From Glebionis coronaria (taxonomy: Eukaryota; Streptophyta; Magnoliopsida; Asterales; Asteraceae): a stretch of 64,000 bases of DNA. The notes under the pieces were generated by a model. The model was not told the origin of the DNA. It worked only from the letters and a program-made list of their open reading frames with translations, and made no database searches. How positions within the stretch are numbered: the first letter of the stretch is position 1; the number at the start of each line of letters is the position of its first letter. Of the stretch, positions 1 to 12,777 are shown in pieces. A program made the translations under genes and the position numbers. Location of the stretch: positions 1 through 64,000 of the forward strand of contig JANFOE010002294.1 of assembly GCA_025667525.1 (NCBI GenBank), given 5' to 3'.

Positions 1-2328
<2,328 letters not shown>

Positions 2329-2505
2329 TAGGGGTGTCAGTAATTTTGGGTTGACCCGAACCCAAAAAGCCTTATCGGATCAGGTTAAATAGATTTGATA
2401 AATCTTATCGGGTTCGTGTGACCCGAACCTGATAACCCGACACTGTTATCGGACCAGGTTAGGGTTGGATATTTTTTGTTATCGGGTCAACCGATAAAAC
2501 CCGCA
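2329..2505. repeat. hAT-like terminal region (candidate)
   Basis: The stretch opens with TAGGGGTGTCAG, resembling hAT terminal repeats, and then alternates GGGTTGACCCG, GACCCGAACC, ATCGGGTC and GGGTCAACCG in both orientations, as in hAT subterminal repeats. The partner end was not found, so it may be a truncated copy or a solo fragment. No transposase is present. Confidence 0.3.
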
Positions 2506-3194
2506 AAGAAATATGTAACTTTGTTTTTTTATCTCCTACTGGGATTTGGTTTGGTTCAATTTTTTGCATTTATACTAATACAAATTATGTTGTGTTGGAG
2601 GTAATGCAATACTTATTGTATCCATTACTGTAGTTGAAATGTATCAATCATTCTATCATTCATTCTTTTCGGCACATACTTGCTAAATTTTTCATCTCTC
2701 CACAAAATTTCAATTTCATGTCATAAGAACAATAAAACCATAAATGAGACCTATGACATAAAATAGTTGATTTAAAGTAGAAGAAAATAAATTTAAGTAT
2801 ATACTACTGAACCCTCTTTTACCTTGCACGTGACATTATATAATACAGAGTAGACATTTAACGGCTGCCATCTGATGGCATGCCACCTTTGATCTCAACT
2901 GAACCACCCTCACCTTTGGTTGGAACTCAAGGACAGCTGGTGCAGTCTGTGTCTGCTGTTGAGAATTATGCGGAAGTGGTTCAAGTGTCACCAGTGACAT
3001 CATCGCCACCATCTGTGCCTGTTTCAGTTCCAACAGAAGCTCAACATGCTCCTAAAGATCGTCTACAATATGTATTGGGTCAAAAGAAACTGGAAATCAT
3101 CACAAAACATACGACAACATATCCTCAAAATATCAAAATCAAGAAAGTTCAGATGTTATGAAAGAGTGTAAGGCAACATATACGTTAAAAGTTC
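2506..3194. other. intergenic DNA with one short unexplained open frame
   Basis: Mostly AT-rich. A 93-codon plus-strand frame at 2880-3161 is less AT-rich than its surroundings and encodes a Pro/Ser/Val-rich peptide (PPSPLVGTQ, SPVTSSPPSVPVSV) that ends with a basic tail. I do not recognise it. It could be an eroded exon of a host gene. No splice structure or neighbouring coding exon is evident. Confidence 0.3.
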
Positions 3195-3425
3195 TCATGG
3201 ACCCTGCAGTTGCCTAAAAGGGAAAAGGGTCCCATATATAGCCGGGTGAGGCTTAAAAGGAATAATATTTATTAAATTCAAAGCTTCGTCTAACGTACCT
3301 GCTCGACCTAAAAGATCAGCCATAAGAACAAAGTGATATGGTTTAGGTTTAATCTGGTAATCTTTTTTGCATAGTGTCAAAGTAATGTATGTTTCACCAT
3401 CCCTGTCTTATGATACGCCTAATGA
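3195..3425 (-). pseudogene. PPR protein C-terminal relic (PLS class, E motif)
   Basis: Read on the minus strand, this encodes KPKPYHF, then MADLLGRAGTLDEALNLI, then IPFKPHPAIYGTL. This is the classic end of a PLS-class pentatricopeptide repeat protein, where the last repeats run into the E motif. Upstream codons (HKTGMV) continue the similarity but contain an in-frame stop, and the conserved Gly-Ala-Cys-Arg that should follow is replaced by PFRQLQGP. PPR proteins of this class act in mitochondria or plastids in RNA editing. This piece is about 75 codons of a protein normally 500-900 residues long, with no repeats or start next to it, so it is a dead fragment. Confidence 0.75.
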
Positions 3426-4805
3426 TTTAATCTGAAGTTCCCTGATAGATCATCTTCACCGCTTGTCATGCACTTGTGTGTTTCTACACGTATATGATCA
3501 TATAAGCTTTCAAATGTCGGGATAAAATAAGTAAAGTATTAGATTACTACAAATCAGTTTAATGAACCTAAAATAGGTTATTGATTGATAGGTATTCTAA
3601 GCATGAAGATTAAATAATCACATCTATATGCACACTCACAAAATATGAATTGAGTTATCACAAAAATGTGTATTGATATATGTAATTTGTTGCCAGTTGA
3701 TGTTTCTTTATATTATCCCTAAGTAATTCGGGTAAAAATTGTTCATCAGTTGAGGTATAAACATATAATTCACCTACACCAAACATCAAATCCTACGACG
3801 CCCTTTCGCAGATTACACAAGAGTATGTAATTAAAACAAAAAAAAACATAGCAAAAACATATACCATTTGCTTCCATTTGACCCTTCAAGTTCCAAGAAT
3901 ATACGTGACGGCGTCGGCTGAAATCAAGCAAAATATGTTCCGAGTATACTCCACCAAAAATAATAATATGAAGCAAGATTAAAGATCACTTTCACAAACC
4001 TTTTTCCTTAAGTTAGAAGGCCCTCTGTAATAAGGTGAGCGTGCCATGCGGTATATTGCTGATCTTCCTCAAGATCTAGGGGTTGTCCTGACATTTTCAA
4101 ATCCGTTCAAGCTGTCTGCAAACTATTGGTGCACGTGATTTGATAGGCTTTCTTGGTAGAGTGGTTGTGTTATTTACCAACCATGAAACTCCTGATAAAA
4201 TCTGTAAATGACTACAGAATTTCTCATTTAACTGAATATGACATTATACACTTCTCATTTTCAAGTTTGGGATAGAATGTTGCTCTTATTTTGGGAGTTA
4301 CTTTTTCATGCAGAAAGAAACGATATCTCATTTATTGTGATACTCACCAGCTGTGGGACGGGAACACAGGACTGCACTTTTTTTTGCATCAACAACTAAC
4401 TTTCAATTCCATTGGTTATACTTTCAGTAGATGGCCCATCCGCCTCGCTGCTACTTGTCTTTTTCTAGACAATAATATATAAATCCAATTAGTAGTAGTG
4501 ACAAAGGCTATGAAACAAATGCACACCATCCGATGCAAGCTCTCTCAAGTTTTGTAAGAAAATGTTATTTGACTAATAAGAATTTTTTTAGATGCAAGCT
4601 ATATCAAGTTTAACCAAAGCCATATGGGTCATGCTTGGAATTTCACGATGAAACGTGAGTGATGCTTCAAGCAAGGCATTGCCTTCCCATTGCATTTAAA
4701 AACAAAGCCAACTTGTAAAAGTTACAGGATTGCAATCTAAGAACTCTTAATCATATTCACAAAATAACGTAAGAGACAAAGTAATGACATTTACATAACT
4801 TTACC
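3426..4805. other. intergenic DNA, no gene seen
   Basis: AT-rich DNA between the PPR relic and the chromovirus. Short open frames (3770-3976 minus, 4291-4482 plus) have no recognisable family, no splice partners and AT-driven composition. The right edge (4806-4810, TGCAT) is the target-site duplication of the chromovirus. Confidence 0.5.
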
Positions 4806-4810
4806 TGCAT

Positions 4811-5337
4811 TGATGTAGACTAAAAAACAAAATGACAAAGATAAGTAATTGGATCTGTTGATTCAATAAGAATGCCAGAAACAATTCTGCTAACAATCGT
4901 TGATTCTAAAGAATGCCCGAAAATTAGGGTAAAACACGGCAACACAACGGCCAGTGGTTTAACTTTTATTAAACTGATAACTGTCTGCTATGGTTACAGT
5001 AGATTCATTAAATAATGACTGTAAACAAAGAAAAACCCTAAAAGTCCAACGGGCTGGAGCGTAGCCCAATGACAAAGTCCAACTGAAAGTGAAAAAAACA
5101 TAAAAATGCAAAAAAACAGATAGTAAAAAGGCTTTTCGGGCCTTGGTAAATCCGCAACCAGCTAAAAGTGGTTACAGCGTCGTCGGTCTCCTTTTTACGC
5201 ACGTTTTGACAGGTGATAGGCTGAAAACGGTCTTAGGATGCAAAAGTTATGCCCATTTTACTAAACCCCTCTTCGTCACGCGATCTCAGGCCTCCAGAAA
5301 CAAGTCAGCCCGTTCTTCAATACTTGGGCCTCCATCA
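4811..5337 (-). repeat. 3' LTR of the chromovirus
   Basis: 527 bp, starting TGATGTAGAC and ending CCTCCATCA. Its two ends match the short right LTR (21864-21960) with about 4 differences in 97 shared bases. The last codons of the integrase frame run into it, to 5276. Because the right LTR has a large deletion, this copy is the only complete version in the window. Confidence 0.93.
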
Positions 5338-6235
5338 TTCCCCCTGGATAAGAAAAATTCGCCCTCGAATTCCCAACTGTATCATCATCTGAAGAATCAC
5401 CATGGTAAGGCAACAAGTGCTTCACATTAAAAACATCAGAACAACGAATATGACTTGGCAACTTCAAACGATAAGCATTTGAGTTCATTTTATCCACAAT
5501 TTCCACTGGACCAATCTTCTTAGCAGGCAATTTATTATATTCACCAACTGGAAAATGATCCTTAGTCAAAATAGCCCACACAAAGTCTCCTACTTCAAAG
5601 TCAACATGTCTCCTCTTTTGATCTGCATCCTGCTTGTACTTCGAATTAGCGCGAACCAAGTTGTCACGAACAGATTTATGAACTTCATGCAACCCCTCAA
5701 CAAAATCCTGCACTTTCTTTGGAACGGACCTAGAGATCTGAGGAGTCATAAGATCAAGAGGACCACGTGGCTGAGCAGAGTAAACCACCTGGAAAGGACT
5801 AAACCCAGTGCTCCGATTAACAGCATGATTATGAGCAAACTCAGCTTGATACAACTTCTGATCCCATGCCTTCACATGATCACCCACCAAACACCTTAAC
5901 AGGTTACCAAGGGACCTGTTAACAACTTCGGTTTGCCCATCAGTTTGAAGATGATAAGCACTACTATAATTGAGTTGAGTATTCACCATCTTCCACAAAC
6001 TACGCCAAAAATGACTCAAAAACCTGGTGTCCCGATCAGAAACAATGGAGGAAGGTAAACCATGTAAACGGTACACATCCCTAAAGAAAAGTTGGGCTAC
6101 ATTAACTACATCTGTTGTCTTCTTGCAAGGAATAAAATGAACCATCTTAGAAAAACGATCAACAACAACAAATATTGAATCATTACCCCTTTGAGTACGA
6201 GGTAGCCCCAACACAAAATCCATGCTAATATCAAC
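5276..6235 (-). pseudogene. chromovirus integrase core and C-terminus
   Basis: Encodes the catalytic core of a Ty3-type integrase, which joins element cDNA to host DNA. Visible are DFVLGLP with the first catalytic Asp, IVSDRDTRF with the second, and DGQTEVVNRSL with the Glu, followed by the C-terminal region (VGDFVWA, KKIGPVEIVDKM, SDVFNVKHLLPYHGDSSDD). The frame has no further stop for 315 codons. It is cut off from the zinc-binding half by a TAG at 6236-6238, where family members usually have Trp. The final roughly 20 residues are encoded inside the 3' LTR, as I recall for CRM-type elements. No conventional chromodomain follows. Confidence 0.9.
5338..5347 (-). promoter_or_regulatory. polypurine tract of the chromovirus
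   Basis: Minus-strand CCAGGGGGAA directly abuts the 3' LTR. A purine-rich tract here primes plus-strand DNA synthesis in LTR elements. It lies inside the coding frame for the integrase tail. Confidence 0.8.
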
Positions 6236-6238
6236 CTA

Positions 6239-7171
6239 GAGCTGCAAAGGAACTGGCAAAGGCATATAAAGTCCTGCATTAGTAGCCGTCCCCTTTGAAA
6301 CTTGACAAATACGACACCTCTTGACGTAACGATCCACTTCCTTCCTCATAGTAGGCCAAAAATAAGAAGCTTGAACCAACTGTAAAGTGCGATCATGACC
6401 AACATGTCCTTCACCATGCAACTCCTTAATAATTTTCAAGTGAAGACTTGAATCAGGAATACAAAGTTGATTCCCTTTAAATAGGAACCCATCATGCATA
6501 ACAAAATCTATTTTCTCTCCGGATTGAAAATCCTGCAGAACAATTGAAAAGTATGGATCCACAGTCACCATGTCACGAATGACATCCAGTCCAGGAACAT
6601 CAACCTGCATGGTTACAAGTAAACTACTTCTCCTGCTTAAGGCATCAGCAGCACGATTGGAAGCACCCGTTTTGTGTTTCACCACAAAAGTAAATTTCTC
6701 AAGAAAAGCCAACCAACGCCCATGTTTATGTGAAACCTTATCTTGAGTACGAATATGCGTTAAGGAATCATGGTCAGTGAACAAAACAAACTTCTTATGA
6801 AACAAATAATGGCGCCAATGCTTCACAGCTTGGACCACTGCATAAAACTCCAAGTCATAAGTAGAGTACCTCGACTTCGGCCCTGTCAACTTCTCGCTAA
6901 AATAGGCAACAGGCCGCCCACCCTGACTAAGAACTCCACCAATTGCAACCTTAGAAGCATCAGTATGAAGCTCAAAAACTTTAGAAAAGTCAGGCAATAC
7001 CAGGATTGGCGCTGTAGTAAGCTTTTCCTTGACAACCTGAAAAGCCATATCTGCTTCCTCCGTCCACACAAATGACTTACCCTTCATACAGTTTGTCAAA
7101 GGGGCCATAATGGAGCTGAAATTAGGGATAAACCGTCTATAGAAAGAAGCAATACCATGGAAACTCTGAAC
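6239..7171 (-). pseudogene. chromovirus RNase H and integrase zinc-binding domain
   Basis: One open segment in the same frame as RT. RNase H residues are seen in ELHTDASK, STYDLEFYAV and FTDHDSLTH, followed by the DALSRR tether. The integrase HHCC zinc-binding part follows (ELHGEGHVGHDRT, then CRICQVSKG). RNase H removes RNA from the RNA:DNA hybrid and the HHCC domain helps integrase bind the LTR ends. A TAA at 7172-7174 separates it from RT and a TAG at 6236-6238 ends it. Between these stops the sequence is well preserved, which suggests fairly recent inactivation. Confidence 0.9.
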
Positions 7172-7174
7172 TTA

Positions 7175-8053
7175 GGTAATGGTAGTTGGAGTTGGCCACT
7201 CCTGAACAGCTGCTACCTTAGATTCATCCACCTGTATGCCATCACCAGAAACAACATACCCTAAAAACAAAACTTTAGGGGTCATGAACACACACTTCTT
7301 CGTGGCTGCATAAAAATTATCCTTCCGAAGCAAGGTCAATACCTGCCTCACATGGTTGACATGCTCATTATAAGAAGCACTATAAATAAGAATGTCATCA
7401 AAATAAACAACCACAAACTTGCCAATAAAAGGCCTGAGCAGTTGATTCATCACACGCATAAATATGCTTGGTGCGTTTGATAAACCAAAAGGCATGACCA
7501 ACCACTCATACAACCCTTCACGGTTCTTGAAAGCGGTCTTCCACTCGTCACCAGGTCTAAGATGAATTTGGTAATACCCACTCTTCAAATCTAGCTTCGT
7601 GAAAATAGTAGCACCACTAATCTGGTCAAGCAAATCATCAAGGCGAGGAATAGGAAACCTATACCTCACAGTAATCTTGATGGCTCGACTATCAACACAC
7701 ATACGCCATGTACCATCCTTCTTTGGAGTCAATAGGGCAGGAACAACACACTGGCTCATACTCTCACGAACATGACCCTTGGAAACCAGCTCCTCAACCT
7801 GCCTGCACAACTCCTCATGTTCTCCCGGGCTCATCCTATAATGTGGCCTGTTAGGCAACTGTGACCCAGGCTCTAGATCAATATGATGTTGTATGTCACG
7901 CAATGGTGGCAAACCATCAGGTAATTCATCAGGGAAAACATCAGAGAATTCCTCAAGTAAAGGGATCATGGCTTCAGGAACTTCACCGTCTTCAGAAACC
8001 TCCTTCCCTATTAATACAAAAACATCACCTCCCACCTCCAGCTCGTCTTCGAA
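7175..8053 (-). pseudogene. chromovirus reverse transcriptase
   Basis: Contains all RT blocks in order: [66 protein letters not shown], and the YFDD catalytic pair, then [12 protein letters not shown] copies element RNA to DNA inside the particle. Stops bound it at 8054-8056 (TAG) and 7172-7174 (TAA). The likely unbroken frame continues on both sides in register, so these are point nonsense changes and not rearrangements. Confidence 0.93.
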
Positions 8054-8056
8054 CTA

Positions 8057-8545
8057 CGAAAGAGTTAGTAAAGTACTAGTGGGTTTATTAACTACTTCCT
8101 TAGGTTTATTTGGCATCAAAGTAATCTTCACACCCCCAAACAGGAAACTATAAGTATTAGTTCTCCCATGGTGAGTAACATCACGGTCATACTCCCAGGG
8201 TCTACCCAACAATAAGTGACAAGCATCCATAGGTATCCCATCACACCAATCATTATCCTTATAAGTTGTTCATACAGAAAATGGAACTTGGACACGCTTA
8301 GAAACTGTTATCTCCCCACCCTTATTAAGCCACTGTAACTTATAAGGTTTGGGACGATCTTCAGTTTTCAACCCTAATTTCTGGACTGCTCCTTCAGCTA
8401 TCAAACTATCACAACTACCTGAATCGCATACAAAAGTGCAAACCTTACCCATAATGGTACAAGTTGACTGAAAGATGTTGTGTTTGAGCCAATCATCACC
8501 ATCAGCTTTAGGTGTTAAGCAGGAGCGACTTACCACCAAATTCAC
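8057..8545 (-). pseudogene. chromovirus aspartic protease region
   Basis: Encodes VCDSGSCDSLIAEGAVQKLGL, the DSG active-site segment of a retropepsin that matures the polyprotein, then a flap-like region and LLLGRPWEYD. Stops at 8270-8272 (TGA) and 8054-8056 (TAG) interrupt it. Its frame differs by one from gag. The gag stop just upstream arises at a run of G (plus-strand CCCC at about 8546-8549), and a one-base contraction there explains both the gag stop and the shift. Confidence 0.85.
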
Positions 8546-9456
8546 CCCACATCTCCAGACACATACTCCTCCTCATACTCAGGTTTTGCATCATAAACTG
8601 CGTCTCCCACGTAGTCATCATAAGCCATATCATCATCTTCCTCAAGTTCAATAAACAACTGCCTCTTCCCAGCCTTCTTACACTCTGATTGTCGGTGACC
8701 AGGTTCACCACAGTTAAAGCACTTGAACCCACCACTGCCAGCCGCTTTAGGAACTGGTCCAGTATTCTCACCAACTGCTTTAGCCTAAGTTGGGGCAAAA
8801 CGCGATGCCGCATTACCCGAACCAGAAGCACCTGTTATTGCAGGAGAAGAAGAACTCCCCACTCGTCGGTTCTGCTTCTCAAAAGTCAGTGCTCGTTGAT
8901 ACGCTTCAGAAAGTGTCATCGGATCAAACATGTTAACAGAATCCATGATCTGGACTCTTAAACCACCAATGTATCGAGAGACAAGCTGATCTTCTGTCTC
9001 TTGAACGTCATTCCTTGCAATTAGTTGGTAAAATTCGGTCATGTAATCTTCAACAGACTTGGCCCCCTGTTTCAGATTCTGTAACCGCTGGTACATCATT
9101 CGCTGGTAGTTATGAGGAATAAAATTATCCCTCATGACTTTCTTCATCTTCTGCCAACTCGTGATCTTTGACTTCCCAACTCTGTTCCTCGTCAGTTTCA
9201 ATTGTTGCCACCACGTGGATGCCCGACCACGTAACTTGGTAGCGATCAACGAAACCCTTTTGTTTTCTGGAACTTCTTTGATTTTAAATACTTCTTCAAC
9301 AGCAACAAGCCAATCAATAAACTCATCAGGCTTTAAAGTGTACCCATTAAACTCGGGAATATTAACCCTCATTCTGGTCTCCCAACGCCTATCGTTATTC
9401 CCACTACGATCTCTCATCCGTCGCCCTACTGATTGTTCATCATCAGACAAACCATC
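8546..9456 (-). pseudogene. chromovirus gag, main part (after the copia insertion)
   Basis: Holds the capsid region (RVNIPEFNGYTLKPDEFIDW, ASTWWQQLK, DYMTEFYQLIARN, LSEAYQRAL) and then one CCHC zinc knuckle (CFNCGEPGHRQSEC at 8680-8721) with an acidic tail. Gag forms the particle and binds element RNA. An in-frame TAG at 8785-8787 lies between capsid and knuckle. The N-terminal roughly 68 codons lie 12 kb away at 21626-21831, since copia-1 inserted here after the CCATC target at 9452-9456. Confidence 0.9.
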
Positions 9457-9840
9457 TGTTGTCCCATATATTTGTGATGATTAAGCAATGAAGAAAGAAA
9501 GAAAATAGATAAAGAAGAGATGAATTCCTAGAGAGAGAAAGTAGTGAGAGAAAGTAGAGAGGAGATGATTAACTTGGTGAGATTAGATTAAGAAAAGAAT
9601 TTGTTACAAATGACCATCCACCCTCCTAACATGCTAGGAGGGTAGTATATATAGTCCACCCACATGCGGGCTTTAATGGACTATATATTGGGCCGGGCTT
9701 GTCTTTTGGACTTTAATTAGTTTAAATCCAAGCCCGTAAACCACGACTAAATAAGTACTTATTACAACGTTCTAATAAATATTACAATAGAAACCTATGA
9801 CCGAACATTCTTGTTTGACTCAATATTTTTGAGGCTAACA
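9457..9840 (-). repeat. 3' LTR of copia-1
   Basis: 384 bp, TGTTGTCCC to GCTAACA. Contains the palindrome ACCCTCCTA-ACATGC-TAGGAGGGT-like core at 9620-9643 next to TATATATA at 9646-9653. About 6 differences from the other LTR at 21242-21625, including one that keeps this palindrome intact here while the 5' copy has a mismatch. Confidence 0.96.
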
Positions 9841-9852
9841 ATCTCCCCCAAT
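9841..9852 (-). promoter_or_regulatory. polypurine tract of copia-1
   Basis: Minus-strand TTGGGGGAGAT directly precedes the 3' LTR, the place and composition expected for the plus-strand primer. Confidence 0.85.
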
Positions 9853-10419
9853 GTGAGGTCATTCCTCTTTGATATTTGGATTCCAATGGAGATTTATGAA
9901 TTTCGTCATAAATGAGTCTTGAACGTGTAACAGTAGTTTTGTTGCTTCATGCTATGATCTTTGAGCCTTTGTCGTTGTCTTTCGACTTTGTCTTTTAGTC
10001 TTGAGATCTACAAATCATCCTTGACTTGTCATTGCCATCTTGCGATCTTGTGTCTTTATCCTCATGCTCACACTATCAATTATTGGATAAGTCTTTGGGC
10101 ATGAATATGTGGTTGTGAATCTTTGACTTTGCTGAGTACACCGTGACGCCACCTTCTCGAGACAAAACATAGACACGGACTGAATGGCTTTGACATTCGT
10201 CCTAAATCGGTAGCGTTTTACCTCCGGTCGGTGAAGACCGTTATACGATATTAAATATCGTACATGTGATCAGGTAGATTCAATTAAGAATCCCCTTGAC
10301 AGGGTTTCGCGGCTGTACTAGCCGTTCTCTTTACTCGACCGTCTCAAAGCAAGACTGCGAACATAAAGAGTGAATCAATTGGATAAATATCCGCTTGATT
10401 AAAGTCGTCAATTCAAATT

Positions 10420-10820
10420 CCTGGAACAAGTTTGATTCATTAAGAATCTTACCATTGTTGCTTTCCAGTTGACACAAGTTTGATTCATAAGAATCTCACA
10501 AGTTACCTACTGTAGCGCTGTTTGATGTTGACGCTAGAAGGATTTCCATTCGTCACTGTGAATATTAATAAATATCACTCTGAATGTTCTGGCAAGACCA
10601 TAAAGATATTGCGTAGAAACCTGAAACGAGTTTGAATCAATTCAGAATCAAACCACTGTTGCTTTTCTGTTTAGCACATGTTCAATTCATAAAGAATCTT
10701 GCATATGACCTACCGCAGTGCTGTTTGATGTTAACACTGGAAGGATTTCCACTCATCATTGTGAATACTAAGTAGTATCACTCTGAGTGTTCTAGCAATA
10801 TCACAAGGATATAGCGTAGG
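10420..10820 (-). repeat. 200-bp tandem duplication, non-coding
   Basis: Two diverged copies, at 10420-10619 and 10620-10820. Each opens with CCTGGAAC or CCTGAAAC and contains TTGCTTTCCAGTT-like, GCTGTTTGATGTT and AAGGATTTCCA blocks. The same duplicated pair occurs at 44298-44695 in copia-2, so the duplication predates the split of the two elements. Confidence 0.85.
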
Positions 10821-11919
10821 ACTCTCTTGATCTTCATCCGTGTCTCCTAACGAGATTTGATTGATCTCTTGGCTCTAGACTCGATTTGTGCACTTTTAGT
10901 GGTCGGAGGCTGGAGCAGATGCCACCTATTCAATATCAACTATCTCGGAGTGAGAAAGTCAATAGAAGTCGTGGTGATCTCCGTGACAATTAAAACAAAC
11001 TTCTTTTGAGAGAAGCCTGAGTAGCTAGGAAAGGGTTGTGCTTCACATCACTGGGTCCATGATGAGTTTGTCTTCATGATGAGTTGACCCGGTTTCTGCC
11101 TAAGTTGTATGGAGGGCTTCTTTCTTTAGACCCTTTATCCTTACATTTCTTTTTCATTCTTCAACCCCTTCAATGCTTACCAAGACATCATTAATAGCAC
11201 CTTGTTGTGATTGTTCCAGTGCTATCATCAGTACTTAGTCGGCATTCAACTACGTTCACATTCTACTCCATCTTTCCTAAGGACTTCTAATAATCTATTG
11301 GATTGTCCCTGGGAAGATCCCTCCGGTTCTGGTTGGATCATAGGACTTAAACCTAACCACCCTTTTGACACCAATAACGTCGTGAATTAAAGATGTTGTG
11401 GGTATTTGATCGTAACCATGAAAACCACTTTAAATTCTAACAAAGTGTTTGAAAAACATTTAACACCTTGCTAGTTTTGTCGTTTCAGAAAAGCTCCCCC
11501 TTCACATGTGCATCGATAATCGAAAGTGTTTCGCACATGTGGGTAAGAGTTAAAGTGCTTGAGTCTTATAGATCACATTTTAATCACATTTTCTCCCCTA
11601 TCTCTAATATATAAACTTTTTTGATATTAGAGATACCAAATTTGATTAAAATATATTTTGAAAAATAGTCTTGAAAATCTTCGGGAGAAAGATGTGTTAA
11701 TTTTTTGCATGAAGTTGAATTGCTCCCCCTCAAAATTTGATCCAATGGAATTGTCATTACGAGGATTTGATCCACATTAAACTTTTGAGGATAGGAGTTG
11801 TTGAACACACAATTTTTGAAAGATTTTGAATATCAATGAAAAAGTCTTGAAAAAAATTGTGTTCAACGCTTTTTGAAAAATCAATTCTTTTTGACGAAAA
11901 GGTTTTTCTAAAGCATAAA

Positions 11920-12200
11920 CTTGAGTTCATAGACTTTGAATGTCTTGACGAATCCACTCAAGTGTAAGAAGAATTAACTTCTTTTGCTAAGGGTAAGAGT
12001 ACAAAAGCGTACACTCCCCCGTGAATTTAGATCCGGGTTGCAATCTGAAAGTGATTACAAGCCATTGTGTTGAGCTCAAAACGTTGAATGTTTTGTGACA
12101 AGCTCAAACCAAGATAGATTGCTCTACCCGTTGTTGGAAGTATTGTCCAAAATAGACAATTTCCTTTTGAAAATATAGAAATGACATGTTTTGAAAAATA
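11920..12200 (-). repeat. hairpin repeat, about two units (copia-1)
   Basis: Two units about 152 bp apart, each opening with a long stem enclosing the loop TTTGAAT or GTTGAAT: CTTGAGT...ACTCAAG around AGAC/GTCT at 11920, and GAGCT...AGCTC around CAAAAC/GTTTTG at 12072-12105. Further inverted repeats follow (GAAG/CTTC, TTGCAATC/GATTACAA, ATTGTC/GACAAT). This is the same unit that is amplified to six copies in copia-2 at 46174-47030. Confidence 0.75.
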
Positions 12201-12384
12201 TTTACAACTTTCATTCGAGCTTTATGTACACACCCGTGTCGTTATTGAGCGACATTTCTAGGTACGTCCATATTATCGATACTGAAAGACATGTCGAGAA
12301 GAATAGTTTTAGATTATCAAAGATTTTTTACTTTTGTATTTTGCTTTTTGATTAATATTTACAGGTAGATGTTTGATAGATGAA

Positions 12385-12774
12385 TCAAGCAGGCTTCTTT
12401 GCCAGAACCTCCAGTTCTGCTGGAGTCAAACATCTCATACCAATTTGCCTAACTAGATACGCAAACCTCTCTTTCGAAAGAGCTTTTGTAAACAAGTCAG
12501 CTAATTGGTAATCAGTTCCAACAAAGTATAATTCAACAATACCTCTTTCAACTTGTTCCTTAATGAAGTGATATCTGACATCGATGTGCTTCGTGCGGGA
12601 ATGCTGTACCGGATTGCAGGAGATGGCTATGGCCGACTTGGAGTCACAGTACATAGGTACTTTATCAAAATGGAAGCCATAATCTGTGAGTTGTGTTCTT
12701 ATCCAAAGAACTTGAGCACAACACGCAGATAGAGACACATACTCCACTTCGGCTGATGAAAGTGACGTGCAATC
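12385..12774 (-). pseudogene. copia-1 RNase H, C-terminal part
   Basis: Continues the pol frame after a TAG at 12775-12777. Contains EYVSLSACCAQVLWIRTQL, MYCDSKSAIAISCNPVQHSRTKHIDVRYHFI and LADLFTKAL, the conserved end of Ty1/copia RNase H. The same frame and strong conservation show one point nonsense change (probably a Gln codon) in an otherwise complete domain. The polyprotein ends at 12385. Confidence 0.92.
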
Positions 12775-12777
12775 CTA

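Larger units (their letters stand above)
9853..12384 (-). other. long conserved 3' non-coding region of copia-1
   Basis: 2.5 kb between the end of pol and the polypurine tract with no credible reading frame; an env-like ORF, which some copia lineages carry here, is absent. It is nevertheless recognisably shared with copia-2 (43556-47033): GTGAAGACCG and CGATATTAAATATCG hairpins (about 10220-10260 and 44105-44140), AAAGGGTTGTGC followed by CATCACTGGGTCCATGA, and a 200-bp tandem duplication. Retention of inverted repeats without coding capacity suggests an RNA-level role, which is inference. Confidence 0.75.

Noticed and set aside
9853..12384. env-like ORF of copia-1
   Set aside because: Frames are under 75 codons and the region is conserved as inverted repeats, not as protein.
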